Source of the DNA: Onishia taeanensis
GTDB taxonomy: Bacteria; Pseudomonadota; Gammaproteobacteria; Pseudomonadales; Halomonadaceae
Direction: 5' to 3'
Length of the DNA: 64,000 nt
NCBI RefSeq assembly: GCF_003268885.1
Contig: NZ_QLSX01000014.1
Location: 17,275-81,274, forward strand
The position numbers and the translations under genes were made by a program. The number at the start of each line of letters is the position of its first letter. Position 1 is the first letter of the stretch. Positions 43,623 to 53,182 of the stretch are shown piece after piece. The notes under the pieces were generated by a model. That model did not search any database. It was not told the origin of the DNA and saw only the letters and a program-made list of their open reading frames with translations.

Positions 43623-43841
43623 CTCGAGGGCCGGTTTGAGAACGGAGTTGAGGACAGTACTGAGGACTGTGTCGGCGATTGCGTCGGCGACCTAGCCAGA
43701 ACCTAGCCGAAAAGCGTCGGAAGCGCGCCGCCTCATGCGGGGCGTCTTTGCGACCAACGGTAGATTGGAGTAGCGTTGCGCCGAACCCATTCATGGCATG
43801 ACCTGCCAAGGATTCATCCCTTGAACAATCCCAACCGTCCC

Positions 43842-44789
43842 ATGACTCGCATCCTCGCCAGTGGCCTCGTCGCCGCCCCCCTGGCCCTGCTGCCGGCTCT
43901 TGCCTCCGCTGATGAAAGCGCCGAGATCCGCTTCGCCACGCCGTCCTGGCCGGGCGTCACGGTCAAGACTCAGCTCGCCGCCGAGCTGCTGACCGCGCTT
44001 GGCTATGAGCCCAGCCAGCAGGAAATTGGCGCGACTATCGCCTACGAGGCGCTGAACCTGAATGAAGTCGATGCCTTCATGGCGGCCTGGCTGCCCGCTC
44101 AGCAGCCAATGTTCGAAGCCTCAATGGAAAAGGGCACCCTGGTCGACCTGGGCAACAACGTCGATGGCGCCCTGATCGGCTTCGCCGTGCCGCGCTACGT
44201 AGCCGAGGCCGGTGTGAAGCAGGTCGGTGACCTGGACAAGCCGGAGTTTGCCGACAAGTTCGGTCGTGAAATCTTCTCCATCGAAGTCGGCTCCGGCATG
44301 AGCGACACCCTCAATGAGGCCATCGATAACGATACCTATGGTCTGGGTGACTGGGAGCCGGTGGAAACGTCTACGCCGGGCATGCTCAGTGCCGTCAAGA
44401 ACGCCATCAACAACGATGAGTGGATCGTCTTCGCCGGCTGGACGCCGCACTGGATGAACATCGAATACGATGTGGTCTATCTCGAAGACACCGAGGACAT
44501 GTGGGGGCCGGACGGCGGCGGCAGCGATGTGCGCACGCTGCTCAACAAGCCCTACTCCGAGTCGCACCCCAATGCGACCCGCCTGCTCGATCAGATGACC
44601 TTCAGCGCCGACGACCAGAGCGCGATGATCTACGAGTTCAGCTTTGAAGAGCGTGACCCGGACGAGGTCGCGGTCGAATGGATCAACCAGCATCCTGACC
44701 GCATCGAAGCCTTTGTCGATGGCGTGACCACCATCGACGGCAAGCCGGCCTGGCCTGCCCTGCAGCAAGCCTTCGACTTCGAGTCCTGA
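43842..44789 (+). CDS. Glycine betaine/carnitine-type substrate-binding protein (OpuAC family), orphan
   Basis: A 315-residue paralogue of the binding protein at 10340-11284: signal peptide (ASGLVAAPLALLPALASA), then TPSWPGVTVKTQLAAELL, DAFMAAWLPAQQPMFEAS, LVDLGNNVDGALIGFAVP and FAGWTPHWMNIEYD. No permease or ATPase is adjacent. ATG 43842 is used; a TTG at 43821 with AAGGA upstream is a credible alternative start. It likely delivers a quaternary ammonium compound to a transporter encoded elsewhere. Followed by a strong terminator. Confidence 0.85.
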   Translation: MTRILASGLVAAPLALLPALASADESAEIRFATPSWPGVTVKTQLAAELLTALGYEPSQQEIGATIAYEALNLNEVDAFMAAWLPAQQPMFEASMEKGTLVDLGNNVDGALIGFAVPRYVAEAGVKQVGDLDKPEFADKFGREIFSIEVGSGMSDTLNEAIDNDTYGLGDWEPVETSTPGMLSAVKNAINNDEWIVFAGWTPHWMNIEYDVVYLEDTEDMWGPDGGGSDVRTLLNKPYSESHPNATRLLDQMTFSADDQSAMIYEFSFEERDPDEVAVEWINQHPDRIEAFVDGVTTIDGKPAWPALQQAFDFES

Positions 44790-44829
44790 TCGCTCGCTTG
44801 CCCTGATCCAAGGGCAGACGCGCAACGAC

Positions 44830-44857
44830 AAAGACCGCCTTCGGGCGGTCTTTTTTG
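44830..44857 (+). terminator. Rho-independent terminator after the betaine-type binding protein
   Basis: AAAGACCGCC / GGCGGTCTTT stem around a TTCG tetraloop, followed by a T6 tract, 40 bp after the stop codon. Confidence 0.95.
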
Positions 44858-44968
44858 TGTATCAGTGCTTATTCGTCAGGGCTTGTTCACAAAGGCGAAG
44901 CTCGCAGGGCGGTCAAGCAGGGACCTGTTTTTCAGGCCTGATTCGTTGTGTAGCGAAGGTCACCGCGC

Positions 44969-45331
44969 CTAGCGAAAGGCGATGCGGGTACCGTAGGTCA
45001 GCATTTCCTCGGCGGTGATCGGTTGGCTGGGCACGCCGATCATCTCGTCACCGCACTGGTCGGCCCAGGTCAGCACCCCATGGGTCAGGCCCAGCGAGCC
45101 CATCAGGTCGCGGATTGCACCTGTGCCCTTGAAGGTGCAGACGCTGCCTGACTCGTCGACCAGACTCGATATCCCGTTAGCATGATGGAAGCGCACCGAA
45201 TAGATGCCATCCATGGATTTGACCTCGACAATCGGTGACATGCCCTGTTGCAGGGCGTGGGAGAGGCTGGTGATAGTGAACTGCGTCTCGGGCACGGGAT
45301 AGTCGTCGGTGTAGGTGTCGTCGGCCGTCAT
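44969..45331 (-). CDS. DUF6482-like small protein
   Basis: A 120-residue cytoplasmic protein (FTITSLSHALQQGMSPIVEV, GIYSVRFHHANGISSLVDES, GLTHGVLTWADQCGDEMIG). Proteins of this kind are widespread in Halomonas and Pseudomonas and have no known function. ATG 45331 has GGAG nine bases upstream; an earlier TTG is possible. Single gene. Confidence 0.7.
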   Translation of the reverse strand: MTADDTYTDDYPVPETQFTITSLSHALQQGMSPIVEVKSMDGIYSVRFHHANGISSLVDESGSVCTFKGTGAIRDLMGSLGLTHGVLTWADQCGDEMIGVPSQPITAEEMLTYGTRIAFR

Positions 45332-45552
45332 GACGGTAGGCTCCAATAGAAAGATCGTACAATTAATGTAGAGCTTATTGGCTAGGTGTCCAATGCGATG
45401 TGAGCCTGTGATGCCAACATTAACGCCTGCTGATGATTACCAGAGCGCCTATCGCGCGCAACGACCGTCAAATATGTACAAGTTTTGTCCTCGATTGATC
45501 CCCTGCTGGCTGGCCCAAGGCTGACGGCTCGGGGGCGCTCGAGTCTGAGCGC

Positions 45553-46854
45553 CTAGTAGCCGGTCATTTCTAGATAACCCTCCCCCCGCGGCCGGCCGTC
45601 GGGGCCCTCAACCGTCACCGCGCCCTCCCAGTAGGGCACTTGCGTGGTCATCCAGCGGTTAGGGTGGCGTGCGGAGATTGTCAGGTCGATCCCCTGGCCG
45701 GGCACTTCGAGTCGCCAGCGGGTGGGGAGACGCCGGCCGGCCACCGAGCGCTCGGCGATTGGCGTCAGCGAGAGCTCGGTGGGGCCGAGGGGGGTGAGGG
45801 TGCCATCGGCGCTGATCAGGCTGCCGGACAGATAGTCACCGGTATCGCCTTGCGTTTCTCCTCCACCTGCCGCGCCGCCGCGCAGGCGAAAGGCCATCAG
45901 CTTGGTGCCATCGGCGAGATGCAGCGACAGCCAGTCCCAGCCCTGTTGAGCCTCGCTTAGCAGTTGGCTGCTCCATTCCCGGTCGAGCCATGCCCGGCCG
46001 CTGACGCGATGGGTCTCACCGTTGAGGGTCACCTCACCCTCGGCCCGATAGAAGGGCTGGCTGTAATAGAAGGAACCCTGGCCGTCGGCTGCCTTCTGGC
46101 TGAAGCCGGCCTCGCCGTGAGCGACGAGCGGCCCCTCGGTGGTCAGCGTCAGCCGGTAGTGGGTGACCTCATCCAGGGTGGCGCTAACGCTCAGCTGGCT
46201 CAGGGCATCGGTCGAACTTGAGAGGGTGCTTGCGAGAGTGTTTGGTAGAGCTTTTGAGAGCGTTTCTGAGAGAGCCCCGGTTAGCTGCCAGTCGTCGATC
46301 CAGGCGGCGAAGGGCATCGCGCGCACCCCTGCCGGGCCGGCAAGGCCCTCCGGGCTGCCTCGTGACAGGCGCTCGGCGACCACATGCGCCTCGTCCCGGG
46401 AGACGGCGGCGTGGGCCATCCAGAGCTGATTCGAGGCCCAGGGGTTGGTCGTGCCTACTGTAGCCTTAGCGTCTTGCTGAGCGGCAGGCGGCGCCAGCGC
46501 CTGGCGAAACAGCGTCCACTGCACGCCCAGCGGCCGGCCCTGCTCATCGTGGAGGTTGGCGGTGAGGTACCACCATTCGGTACGAAAGCCGGGGTGGGCG
46601 CCGTGATCCTCGGGAAAGCGCAGCGCCTGGCCGGGCCTTGCCTGCGTGAAGCCATCGGCCGCGCGGCCAAGGCCCGCGAAGCCGCCGTTCGACGCCTGGG
46701 CCGCAGGGGGCGTCGAGTCGCCTGTCGGCCCCGTCAGCAGCGCGAGGCTAGGTACCAGCCCCAGCACGAGTGCCAGCGCCAGCCCCGCCAGCAGTATGCG
46801 CTTCCAGCGTGGAAGGTGGCTGAAAAGACGACGTATCGGCGAGCGACGGTTCAT
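45553..46854 (-). CDS. AttH/CrtC-like lipocalin-fold protein of an exporter operon
   Basis: A 433-residue protein with an N-terminal membrane anchor (ILLAGLALALVLGLVPSLAL). Two AttH/carotenoid-1,2-hydratase-like domains follow: FRTEWWYLTANLHDEQGRPL, LWMAHAAVS, then RAWLDREWSSQLLSEAQQGW. It is coupled (ATGA) to an FtsX-type permease and a LolD-type ATPase, the arrangement of the AttEFGH-type systems, so it is more likely a periplasmic partner of that exporter than a carotenoid enzyme. A polymorphic-looking stretch of repeated SETLSKALPNTLAST lies near the middle. Confidence 0.82.
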   Translation of the reverse strand: MNRRSPIRRLFSHLPRWKRILLAGLALALVLGLVPSLALLTGPTGDSTPPAAQASNGGFAGLGRAADGFTQARPGQALRFPEDHGAHPGFRTEWWYLTANLHDEQGRPLGVQWTLFRQALAPPAAQQDAKATVGTTNPWASNQLWMAHAAVSRDEAHVVAERLSRGSPEGLAGPAGVRAMPFAAWIDDWQLTGALSETLSKALPNTLASTLSSSTDALSQLSVSATLDEVTHYRLTLTTEGPLVAHGEAGFSQKAADGQGSFYYSQPFYRAEGEVTLNGETHRVSGRAWLDREWSSQLLSEAQQGWDWLSLHLADGTKLMAFRLRGGAAGGGETQGDTGDYLSGSLISADGTLTPLGPTELSLTPIAERSVAGRRLPTRWRLEVPGQGIDLTISARHPNRWMTTQVPYWEGAVTVEGPDGRPRGEGYLEMTGY

Positions 46855-49421
46855 GAGGCGGAGAACTCCTCGAGCAACTGGCGGGGCGGTGCGCGCCATA
46901 GCCGCCAGGCGGGCAGCGCGGCGGCCAGCAGGGCCACCAGCACGGCGAGCCCTAGCGCCTGTACCCAGGCGGCGGGGAAGACGTGCAGCGGCAGCCGCCA
47001 GCCGAAGGCGGCGACATTGATCTCGGCGACCAGGGCCCAGTTCAACGCGACCCCCAGCGGCAGTGCCAGCAGCGCCGTGGCCAGTGCCAGGCCGCCGAGC
47101 TGGGCCAGTGTCACGCCGAGCAGGGTGGTGCGGGCCAGGCCCAGCGCCCATAGCGGTGCTAGCCGGGCGCGGCGCTCGCGGGCCTGGGCCAGCAGGCCGG
47201 TGAACAGCGCCAGCGCGGCAACCCCAAGCGTCAGGCCGGTTAGCGCGCGGGTCACGGCAAAGGTGCGCTCGAAGACCTGGCGGGCCTGACGATGCAGGCT
47301 ACGCTGGTCGATCAGCGATGGTGCCGGCGCCTCGCCCGCCTCCGGCAGTGGGCGGGTCAGCCTCTGGCGCAGGGCGGCTTCATCGGCCGCCGACAGCCCT
47401 GGCGTGAGCACCAGCCCCATTGAGCCCGGCTTGGCCGCGAAGCGCTGACTCAGCCGCTCCACCGTCAGAGTCACTTCGCCGCGAGGATTGCCGTAGTCCG
47501 GGTAAATGCCCGCCACCTGCGTGGTGAAGGGCCCGCTGGGGCTTGCAAGCGTCAGCATATCGCCCGGGGCCAGGCCGGTGGCAATCGCCAGCTGCTCGTT
47601 GATCAGCGCCGCCCCTTCGCGCAGCGACTGCCAGGCCGCCGCTCGGTCAGCATTCAGGGTCGCCAGCAGCGGCCAGCTTGCGGTCAGCGCCGGGGCTGGG
47701 GTGATGCCCTGCAGGGCCACCGGGCGCTCGCCCTCTGCGCCGATCAGGCGGGTATCGGTCTCGCGGCGTTCGAGCAGGGTGGCGATCTCGGGCCGGGTTT
47801 CGAGCCAGTCGCGCCAGCTGTCATAGGCCGCCGGCGGTGGGCGCAGGTAAAGGTCGGCGACCAGGCGCTGGTCGAGCCAGTCGAGGAAGGTCAGGCGAAA
47901 GCCACCGACCATGCCGGCCACACCGAGATTGGTGGCAAGCGCCAGCAGCAGCGCCATCATCGCGAGCTGCAGCCGGGGCAGCTGCAGTTGCAGGTCGGCC
48001 AGCGCCCAGCGGATTAGGGCAGTGCGCGGCGAGTTGCCAGGTAGGCAGCGTTTTAGGCCTTCCAGGGCCGCACCCAGCAGCACCGGCAGGCCCAGCGCGC
48101 TGCCGGCCAGTGCCAGCGCGACCATGGCGAAGCCGGCGATCAAGCTGGGCGTGCCGGCGGGCGTCGGCCATAGCCACAGCCCGAGCGCGGCAAGCCAGGT
48201 CAGGGCGGCGAGCCCCGCCTGGCGCCGGTACCGGCGGCGACTGTTCGCGCGGGAAGGCTGGGCGTGACCGAGGGCGAGAATATCCAACCGCGCCGTGCGC
48301 CACAGCATGCCGAGGCCGGCGGTGGCCAAGCCGCCCAGGGTGATGGCCAGGCTACCGGCCCAGAAATGCCAGGGCAGCGACAGGCTGGCCCCGACCGACG
48401 CCGAGAAGAGCGCCTCTAGGCTTGCCGCGACGTCCGGCAACAGCACGCTTGCCAGCCACAGCCCGGCAAGAATGCCGGGCAGGGTGCCGGCCAGCCCCAG
48501 CAAGACGAGCTCGATAGCCAGCAGGCCGACCAGGGTCCGCCCCGGCACCCCCAGCGCACGCAGGGTACGCAGCAGCCCCAGGCGCTGCTCCAGGGCAAGG
48601 CCCAGGGCCGCATGCACGATCAACAGCCCCACCACCAGCGCCAGCAGGCCCATGGCGGTCAGGTTGAGATGAAAGCTCTCGGTGAGCTGGCCGGGCGACA
48701 GCCCCTGGGCGGCGGGTATTGGCCGATAGGCAGCGGGCAGCGCCGCCTGAGTGCCCGGCGCCAACAGCAGGGTATCGATGCGGGTGCCGCGCTCGAGCAG
48801 ATCGGTGGCGCAGGCGATATCCATCATCAGCGTTCCCGGCGGTAACTGGGCGTCTATGACCAGCGGTGGCAGACGCTCGCCGCCTGCGCCGACAAGGCGC
48901 TCCCCCGGGGACGCATCGAGCGTGGCCAGGGTCTCAGGGGCGAGCCGAGTCTGGCCGGGCGGCTGCAGCAGGCCGATAGGGCTACCGCCGCTGCGATTTT
49001 CACTAACCCCCTCACTACTAGCTCCCCCGATGCCGCCTACCGGCAGGCTTAGCGGCTCGATGCCCAGCACGTTCAGGCGCTGACCGTCGTTAAGCTCGAT
49101 GGTGCCTTCGACCAGCGGCGATACCGCCAGGCCGGCGCGGCGCAGGGTGGTGAAGTCGGCATAGCTAAGAGGCGCACCGTCACGGCGTTCGATGCGCTCG
49201 AGGCTGGGTGAGAGCAGCGCCTCGGCGCGGGCGTAGCTGTCGCGGGCCGAGGCGTTGATCGCCTGCACGCCGCTCCATAGGGCGCTGGCGACCCATAGCC
49301 CAACCAGCAGCATGGCCAGTTGCCCTGGATGACGGCGGTAGTGAGAGAGCAGCGTGACCAGCGCGGTGCGCGCCATGGCCAAATGAGGAACCAGACGAGG
49401 AGCGCCACGCTCGGTCATCAC
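46851..49421 (-). CDS. FtsX-like ABC transporter permease (MacB/LolCE-type superfamily)
   Basis: An 856-residue permease with an N-terminal helix (LAMLLVGLWVASALWSGVQA), a large periplasmic domain and two FtsX modules of about four helices each (LALVVGLLIVHAALGLALEQ; LTLGVAALALFTGLLAQARE), ending AALPAWRLWRAPPRQLLEEF. Start and stop overlap both neighbours by four bases. Probably exports or extracts a lipid, lipoprotein or peptide together with the ATPase and the AttH-like protein; the cargo is unknown. Confidence 0.88.
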   Translation of the reverse strand: MMTERGAPRLVPHLAMARTALVTLLSHYRRHPGQLAMLLVGLWVASALWSGVQAINASARDSYARAEALLSPSLERIERRDGAPLSYADFTTLRRAGLAVSPLVEGTIELNDGQRLNVLGIEPLSLPVGGIGGASSEGVSENRSGGSPIGLLQPPGQTRLAPETLATLDASPGERLVGAGGERLPPLVIDAQLPPGTLMMDIACATDLLERGTRIDTLLLAPGTQAALPAAYRPIPAAQGLSPGQLTESFHLNLTAMGLLALVVGLLIVHAALGLALEQRLGLLRTLRALGVPGRTLVGLLAIELVLLGLAGTLPGILAGLWLASVLLPDVAASLEALFSASVGASLSLPWHFWAGSLAITLGGLATAGLGMLWRTARLDILALGHAQPSRANSRRRYRRQAGLAALTWLAALGLWLWPTPAGTPSLIAGFAMVALALAGSALGLPVLLGAALEGLKRCLPGNSPRTALIRWALADLQLQLPRLQLAMMALLLALATNLGVAGMVGGFRLTFLDWLDQRLVADLYLRPPPAAYDSWRDWLETRPEIATLLERRETDTRLIGAEGERPVALQGITPAPALTASWPLLATLNADRAAAWQSLREGAALINEQLAIATGLAPGDMLTLASPSGPFTTQVAGIYPDYGNPRGEVTLTVERLSQRFAAKPGSMGLVLTPGLSAADEAALRQRLTRPLPEAGEAPAPSLIDQRSLHRQARQVFERTFAVTRALTGLTLGVAALALFTGLLAQARERRARLAPLWALGLARTTLLGVTLAQLGGLALATALLALPLGVALNWALVAEINVAAFGWRLPLHVFPAAWVQALGLAVLVALLAAALPAWRLWRAPPRQLLEEFSAS

Positions 49422-50086
49422 CTGGCCTCCTCGGCCAGCAGCCGGCCATGGGAGAGCGATAGGCGCCGCTCCAGGCGGCTTGCTACCCGCGCACTGTGGG
49501 TCACCATCAACAGTGCACAGCCGCTGTCGCGAACCAGTTCCAGCAGCAGCGTCAGCACCGTTTCGGCGCTGGCCTCATCCAGGTTGCCGGTGGGCTCGTC
49601 GGCCAGCAGTAGCGCCGGACGCCCGGCCAGGGCACGGCCGATGGCGAGGCGCTGTTGCTGGCCACCGGAGAGCTGCTCGGGGTGGCGGTCGGCCATCTCG
49701 GCAAGGCCTAGTCGTGTCAGCAGCTCCCGGCTCCAGTCCGGCGTCTCGCGCCCCGCCAGGCGCGCCTGCAGGGTCAGGTTGTCGGCGACCGACAGGCTCG
49801 GCACCAGATGGAACTGCTGGAAAACCAACCCCAGTCGCGTGCGGCGCAGGGCGGCTCGTGCCGGTTCGCTGGCCGTTGAGAGGCGCTGGCCGTCGAGGGT
49901 GATCTCGCCGTTATCGGCGGTATCGAGGCCGGCGGCCAGGTGCAGCAGGGTCGACTTGCCGCTGCCGGATTCGCCCATCAGCGCCAGGCTCGCCCCAGCG
50001 GCTAGCGTGAGGTCGACGCCGTCGAGCACCGCCAGTGGCCCCTGCGGGGTGGCGTAGGCCTTGCGGATATCGCGCATCTCGAGCAT
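49418..50086 (-). CDS. ABC transporter ATPase (LolD/MacB type)
   Basis: A 222-residue ATPase: Walker A GESGSGKSTLL, Q-loop FQQFHLVPSLSV, signature LSGGQQQRLAIGRAL, Walker B LLLADEPTGNLDE and His in MVTHSARV. The ADEPTGNLD motif is typical of the LolD/MacB/FtsE group that drives FtsX-type permeases, and that permease is coupled directly downstream. Confidence 0.92.
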   Translation of the reverse strand: MLEMRDIRKAYATPQGPLAVLDGVDLTLAAGASLALMGESGSGKSTLLHLAAGLDTADNGEITLDGQRLSTASEPARAALRRTRLGLVFQQFHLVPSLSVADNLTLQARLAGRETPDWSRELLTRLGLAEMADRHPEQLSGGQQQRLAIGRALAGRPALLLADEPTGNLDEASAETVLTLLLELVRDSGCALLMVTHSARVASRLERRLSLSHGRLLAEEAR

Positions 50087-50129
50087 GACGCCTCCTGGCG
50101 AGCGGTGAGCCTTGCTGACAGCATCCCAT

Positions 50130-50157
50130 AAAAAAGGCGCCCCCCGCAGGGAGCGCC
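50130..50157 (-). terminator. Rho-independent terminator of the zinc uptake operon
   Basis: On the minus strand a GGCGCTCCC/GGGGGCGCC hairpin ends in TTTTTT, about 30 bp downstream of the znuA stop codon. Confidence 0.85.
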
Positions 50158-50188
50158 AAAGGAAGTAGCTCTTGTCGCGCGTTAATGC

Positions 50189-51250
50189 TCAGTGTTCATG
50201 CTGGTGTTCATGGTCATGGTCATGATCGTGACCTTCTTCATGCTCATGCTCAGACGCACGGTCGGCCTGGTGGCCGGCTACGCCCAGGGCATCATGCAGC
50301 ACGCGGGCGTTATGGCGCATCATGCCCAGATAGGTCGAGGCCTCGCCTTCGGCCGATAGCGAGCCGGAATACAGGGTGCCGGCGATCGGCAGGCCGGTTT
50401 CCTCGGCGAGCTGTTCGAGGGTCGCGGTGCTGGTCATGCTCTCGTTGAACAGCGCGCTGATGCCTTCGTCACGGATGACGTCGATCAGTCGGGCCAGGTC
50501 GGCCGCCGAGGGCTCGGCCGAAGTGGAAAGCCCGGTCGGCGACAGGAAGCTGATGCCATAGGCGTTGGCGAAGTAGTCGAAGGCCTCATGACCGGTGATC
50601 ACGCTGCTGCTGGCGGGCACCTCAGCGAGCAGGGCGTGAAGCTCCTCGTCCAGTGCAGTGATGGCCTCGCTGTAGCGGCTGGCGTTGGTGCGGTAGGCGT
50701 CGGCATGCGCCGGGTCGGCGGCGATCAGACCATCGCGGATGTTGGCGACATAGGTGGTCGCATTGCGTAAATCCTGCCAGGCGTGGGGGTCCGGGCTGCC
50801 CTGTGCATGGTCATGGCCGCTGTGATCGTGCTCTTGGCCGTGGGCGTGAGTCTCATGATCGCCGTGGTCGTGTCCCTGGAAGGTCAATGGACTGATGCCG
50901 TCCGTGGCGGTCACCAGGGCGCCGTCATAATCGCTGGCGGTGATCAGCCGTTCCATCCAGCCCTCGTAGTTCAGGCCGTTGAAGACCACCAGGTCGGCCT
51001 TGGCGACCGCGCGAGCCTCGGTGGGGCTCGGCGAGAACATATGCGGGTCGCTGTCGGGGCCGACCAGCGCAGTGACCGCGACGTGCTCGCCGCCGACCTG
51101 CTCGACCATATCGGCGAGCACGCTGAAGCTCGCCACTACATTGATAGGTTCGTCGTCGATAGGCTCAGCGGCGTACAGCGGCGAGCTGGCAAGCGTTACG
51201 GCAAGGCTGGCGGCAACCAGGCTAAGCCCGAAGGGGAGAATGTGGCGCAT
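50189..51250 (-). CDS. znuA: Zinc ABC transporter periplasmic binding protein
   Basis: A 353-residue cluster-A-I metal-binding protein. Signal peptide ends LYAA; INVVASFSVLADMVEQVGGE, DSDPHMFSPSP, a His-rich flexible loop (HDHGDHETHAHGQEHDHSG), GSPDPHAWQDLRNA and SSVITGHEAFDYFANAYGI carry the zinc ligands. The C-terminus is a second His/Asp/Glu-rich tail. ATG 51250 has AAGAGA upstream; 51289 is an alternative. Last gene of a Zur-type operon with znuC and znuB. Confidence 0.92.
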   Translation of the reverse strand: MRHILPFGLSLVAASLAVTLASSPLYAAEPIDDEPINVVASFSVLADMVEQVGGEHVAVTALVGPDSDPHMFSPSPTEARAVAKADLVVFNGLNYEGWMERLITASDYDGALVTATDGISPLTFQGHDHGDHETHAHGQEHDHSGHDHAQGSPDPHAWQDLRNATTYVANIRDGLIAADPAHADAYRTNASRYSEAITALDEELHALLAEVPASSSVITGHEAFDYFANAYGISFLSPTGLSTSAEPSAADLARLIDVIRDEGISALFNESMTSTATLEQLAEETGLPIAGTLYSGSLSAEGEASTYLGMMRHNARVLHDALGVAGHQADRASEHEHEEGHDHDHDHEHQHEH

Positions 51251-51358
51251 GTCATGAGTCTCTTGGTTAGAGGGACGGTTGGATGGCATAGGCGGCTGCA
51301 GGGTCCGCCGGCCGTGCGCGGCACGATGGCATCTGCAGCAGTCGGTTTGAGCCAGGCA

Positions 51359-52249
51359 CTACTGGGCTTCGCGAGGCTCCAGCGGCGCATCACGGCGGCG
51401 AAGCCTTGCCAGCAGGCTGTTGTAGCGCCCCAGCAGTGCCGAGAGCACATAGCAGGCCCCGGCGAGCAGGATGATGCTCGGCCCCGAGGGCAGTTCCAGG
51501 TGATAGGAGAGCAGCAGTCCGCCGCTGGTGGCGAACATGGCCAGCAGAATGCCCAAGCCGATCAGCCCCTCGAGGCGCTTTGACCAGAAACGGGCGGTGG
51601 TGGCCGGCAGCATCATCAGGCCCACCGCCATCAGGGTGCCCAGCGTCTGAAAGCCGGCCGTCAGGTTGAGTACCACCAGCCCCAAAAAGACGCCATGCAC
51701 CAGGCCGCCGGCCATGCCCTGACCGCGCAGAAACAGCGGGTCCAGGCATTCGACCACCAGCGCACGGAACACCACTGCAAGCACCACCACGATCAGCGTG
51801 CTGATGGCAGCGATCAGTACCAGGGCGGTGGAATCCACGGCGAGGATCGAACCGAACAGCACATGGGTCAGGTCTACGCTGCTGCCGCCCAGCGACACCA
51901 GCATCACCCCGCCGGCCAGCGAAATCAGGAAGAAGCTGGCCATTGCCGAGTCCTCCCGGTGGCCGCTCATGTGCGAAACGCTGCCGGCGAGTCCGGCGAC
52001 GAGAAGCCCCGAGAGAATGCCACCCAGGCTCATCGCCGGCAGCGAGAAGCCCGCCATCAGAAAACCCAGCGCCACCCCGGGCAGGATGGCGTGCGCCATG
52101 GCGTCGCCGATCAGGCTCATGCCGCGCAGCATCAAAAAGACCCCCAGCGCCGGGGCGGCCAGCGACAGTGCTAGCCCCGCGACCAGCGCCCGCTGCATGA
52201 AGCCGTAGTCGAAGGGCGCGAGGAAGAGGCTATTCAGCAGTTCGAGCAT
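51359..52249 (-). CDS. znuB: Zinc ABC transporter permease
   Basis: A 296-residue membrane protein of the ABC-3 family with eight or so helices (ALVAGLALSLAAPALGVFLM, LIGDAMAHAILPGVALGFLM, GTLMAVGLMMLPATTARFWS). It overlaps the ATPase gene by 20 bases, showing tight coupling, and is followed by znuA. Confidence 0.92.
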   Translation of the reverse strand: MLELLNSLFLAPFDYGFMQRALVAGLALSLAAPALGVFLMLRGMSLIGDAMAHAILPGVALGFLMAGFSLPAMSLGGILSGLLVAGLAGSVSHMSGHREDSAMASFFLISLAGGVMLVSLGGSSVDLTHVLFGSILAVDSTALVLIAAISTLIVVVLAVVFRALVVECLDPLFLRGQGMAGGLVHGVFLGLVVLNLTAGFQTLGTLMAVGLMMLPATTARFWSKRLEGLIGLGILLAMFATSGGLLLSYHLELPSGPSIILLAGACYVLSALLGRYNSLLARLRRRDAPLEPREAQ

Positions 52250-52970
52250 GGGGCGCGTCCGTAGGGTGAGTCGGCTTCAATGGCGGCAGCGATTGCAGGC
52301 CGCCCTGTCGGTGGTCGATGACGGCCTGAGGCGTGCTCCATTGGGCGTGGCCGTCGGCCAGCAGCAGCACCTCGTCGGCGAGCCGGGTCAGTTGGTCCAG
52401 GTCGTGGAGCACCACCAGGATGGTGGTGCCCTGACGCGCCATGTCGCGCAGCACCCCAGTCAGCACCTCGACGGTTTCGATATCGACATTGGCGAAGGGC
52501 TCGTCGAGCAGCAGCAGTTCGGCTTCCTGCATAAGCGTGCGGCCGAACAGGGCGCGCTGGCGCTGACCGCCGGAGAGCTCGCCAAGCGGGCGGTGCGACA
52601 GATGCGAGATACCCAGCCGCGCCATCACCTCCCGCGCCTTGCGATAGTGGGGGCCGCAGTAGCCCTTGAGCGCCCCGTGGCTTGGCCAGGTGCCGGTCAT
52701 TACCAGCTCTTCCACGCTCATCGGAAAGGACAGGTCCAGCGCCAGCTGCTGGGGCAGCCAGGCACGGCGCTCCCTGGGCACGGCGCACTCAATGCGACCC
52801 TGGGAGGGTTTGAGCAGGCCCATGATGCCCTGGATCAGCGTGCTCTTGCCTGCGCCATTGGGGCCGATCAGCGCCGTGATGGCGCCATCCGGAAACTGTC
52901 CCTCGACGTGTTCGAGCACGGTACGGCCGCCCTGGGCGAGGCTTACATCGTGCAGTGCCAGGCGCGCCAT
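52230..52970 (-). CDS. znuC: Zinc ABC transporter ATPase
   Basis: A 246-residue ATPase: Walker A GPNGAGKSTLIQGIMGLL, signature LSGGQRQRALFGRTL, Walker B LLLLDEPFANVD and VVLHDLDQL. ATG 52970 overlaps the stop of the small upstream ORF as TGATG. The order znuC-znuB-znuA on one strand with a Zur-like box upstream identifies a zinc-uptake operon. Confidence 0.9.
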   Translation of the reverse strand: MARLALHDVSLAQGGRTVLEHVEGQFPDGAITALIGPNGAGKSTLIQGIMGLLKPSQGRIECAVPRERRAWLPQQLALDLSFPMSVEELVMTGTWPSHGALKGYCGPHYRKAREVMARLGISHLSHRPLGELSGGQRQRALFGRTLMQEAELLLLDEPFANVDIETVEVLTGVLRDMARQGTTILVVLHDLDQLTRLADEVLLLADGHAQWSTPQAVIDHRQGGLQSLPPLKPTHPTDAPHARTAE

Positions 52971-53116
52971 CAGGACCACCACCCCGCGGCCCAGGACACC
53001 GCGAGCCACAGCACCGCCAGCGGCGCCGCGGCCAGCAGCAGGCGCCGCGCCCAGGACAGCGACATCAGTGAGAAATGACAGGGGCCTTCCGGCCGGTGGT
53101 GGTGGCGATGTGCCAT
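52970..53116 (-). CDS. Small His-rich single-pass membrane protein leading the znu operon
   Basis: A 48-residue ORF: MAHRHHHRPEGPCHFSLMSL followed by one hydrophobic helix (LLLAAAPLAVLWLAVSWAAG). Its stop overlaps the znuC start (TGATG), a sign of translational coupling, and the His cluster at the N-terminus is suggestive of metal binding. It is the first ORF after the Zur-like box. No family recognised; it could also act simply as a leader peptide. Confidence 0.5.
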   Translation of the reverse strand: MAHRHHHRPEGPCHFSLMSLSWARRLLLAAAPLAVLWLAVSWAAGWWS

Positions 53117-53182
53117 GGTGCGATCTCTTAGGATTGGGCTTGAAACGGTGGCTTGAAACTGGGTCTTGAAACGAGAGCGAAG

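Noticed and set aside
45553..46854. Carotenoid 1,2-hydratase
   Set aside because: The fold matches CrtC/AttH, but there are no carotenoid genes and the gene is coupled to an FtsX/LolD-type exporter.
46855..47151. Upstream extension of the AttH-like protein
   Set aside because: It lies wholly within the FtsX-type permease gene in a different frame; the ATG at 46854 starts a normal membrane anchor.
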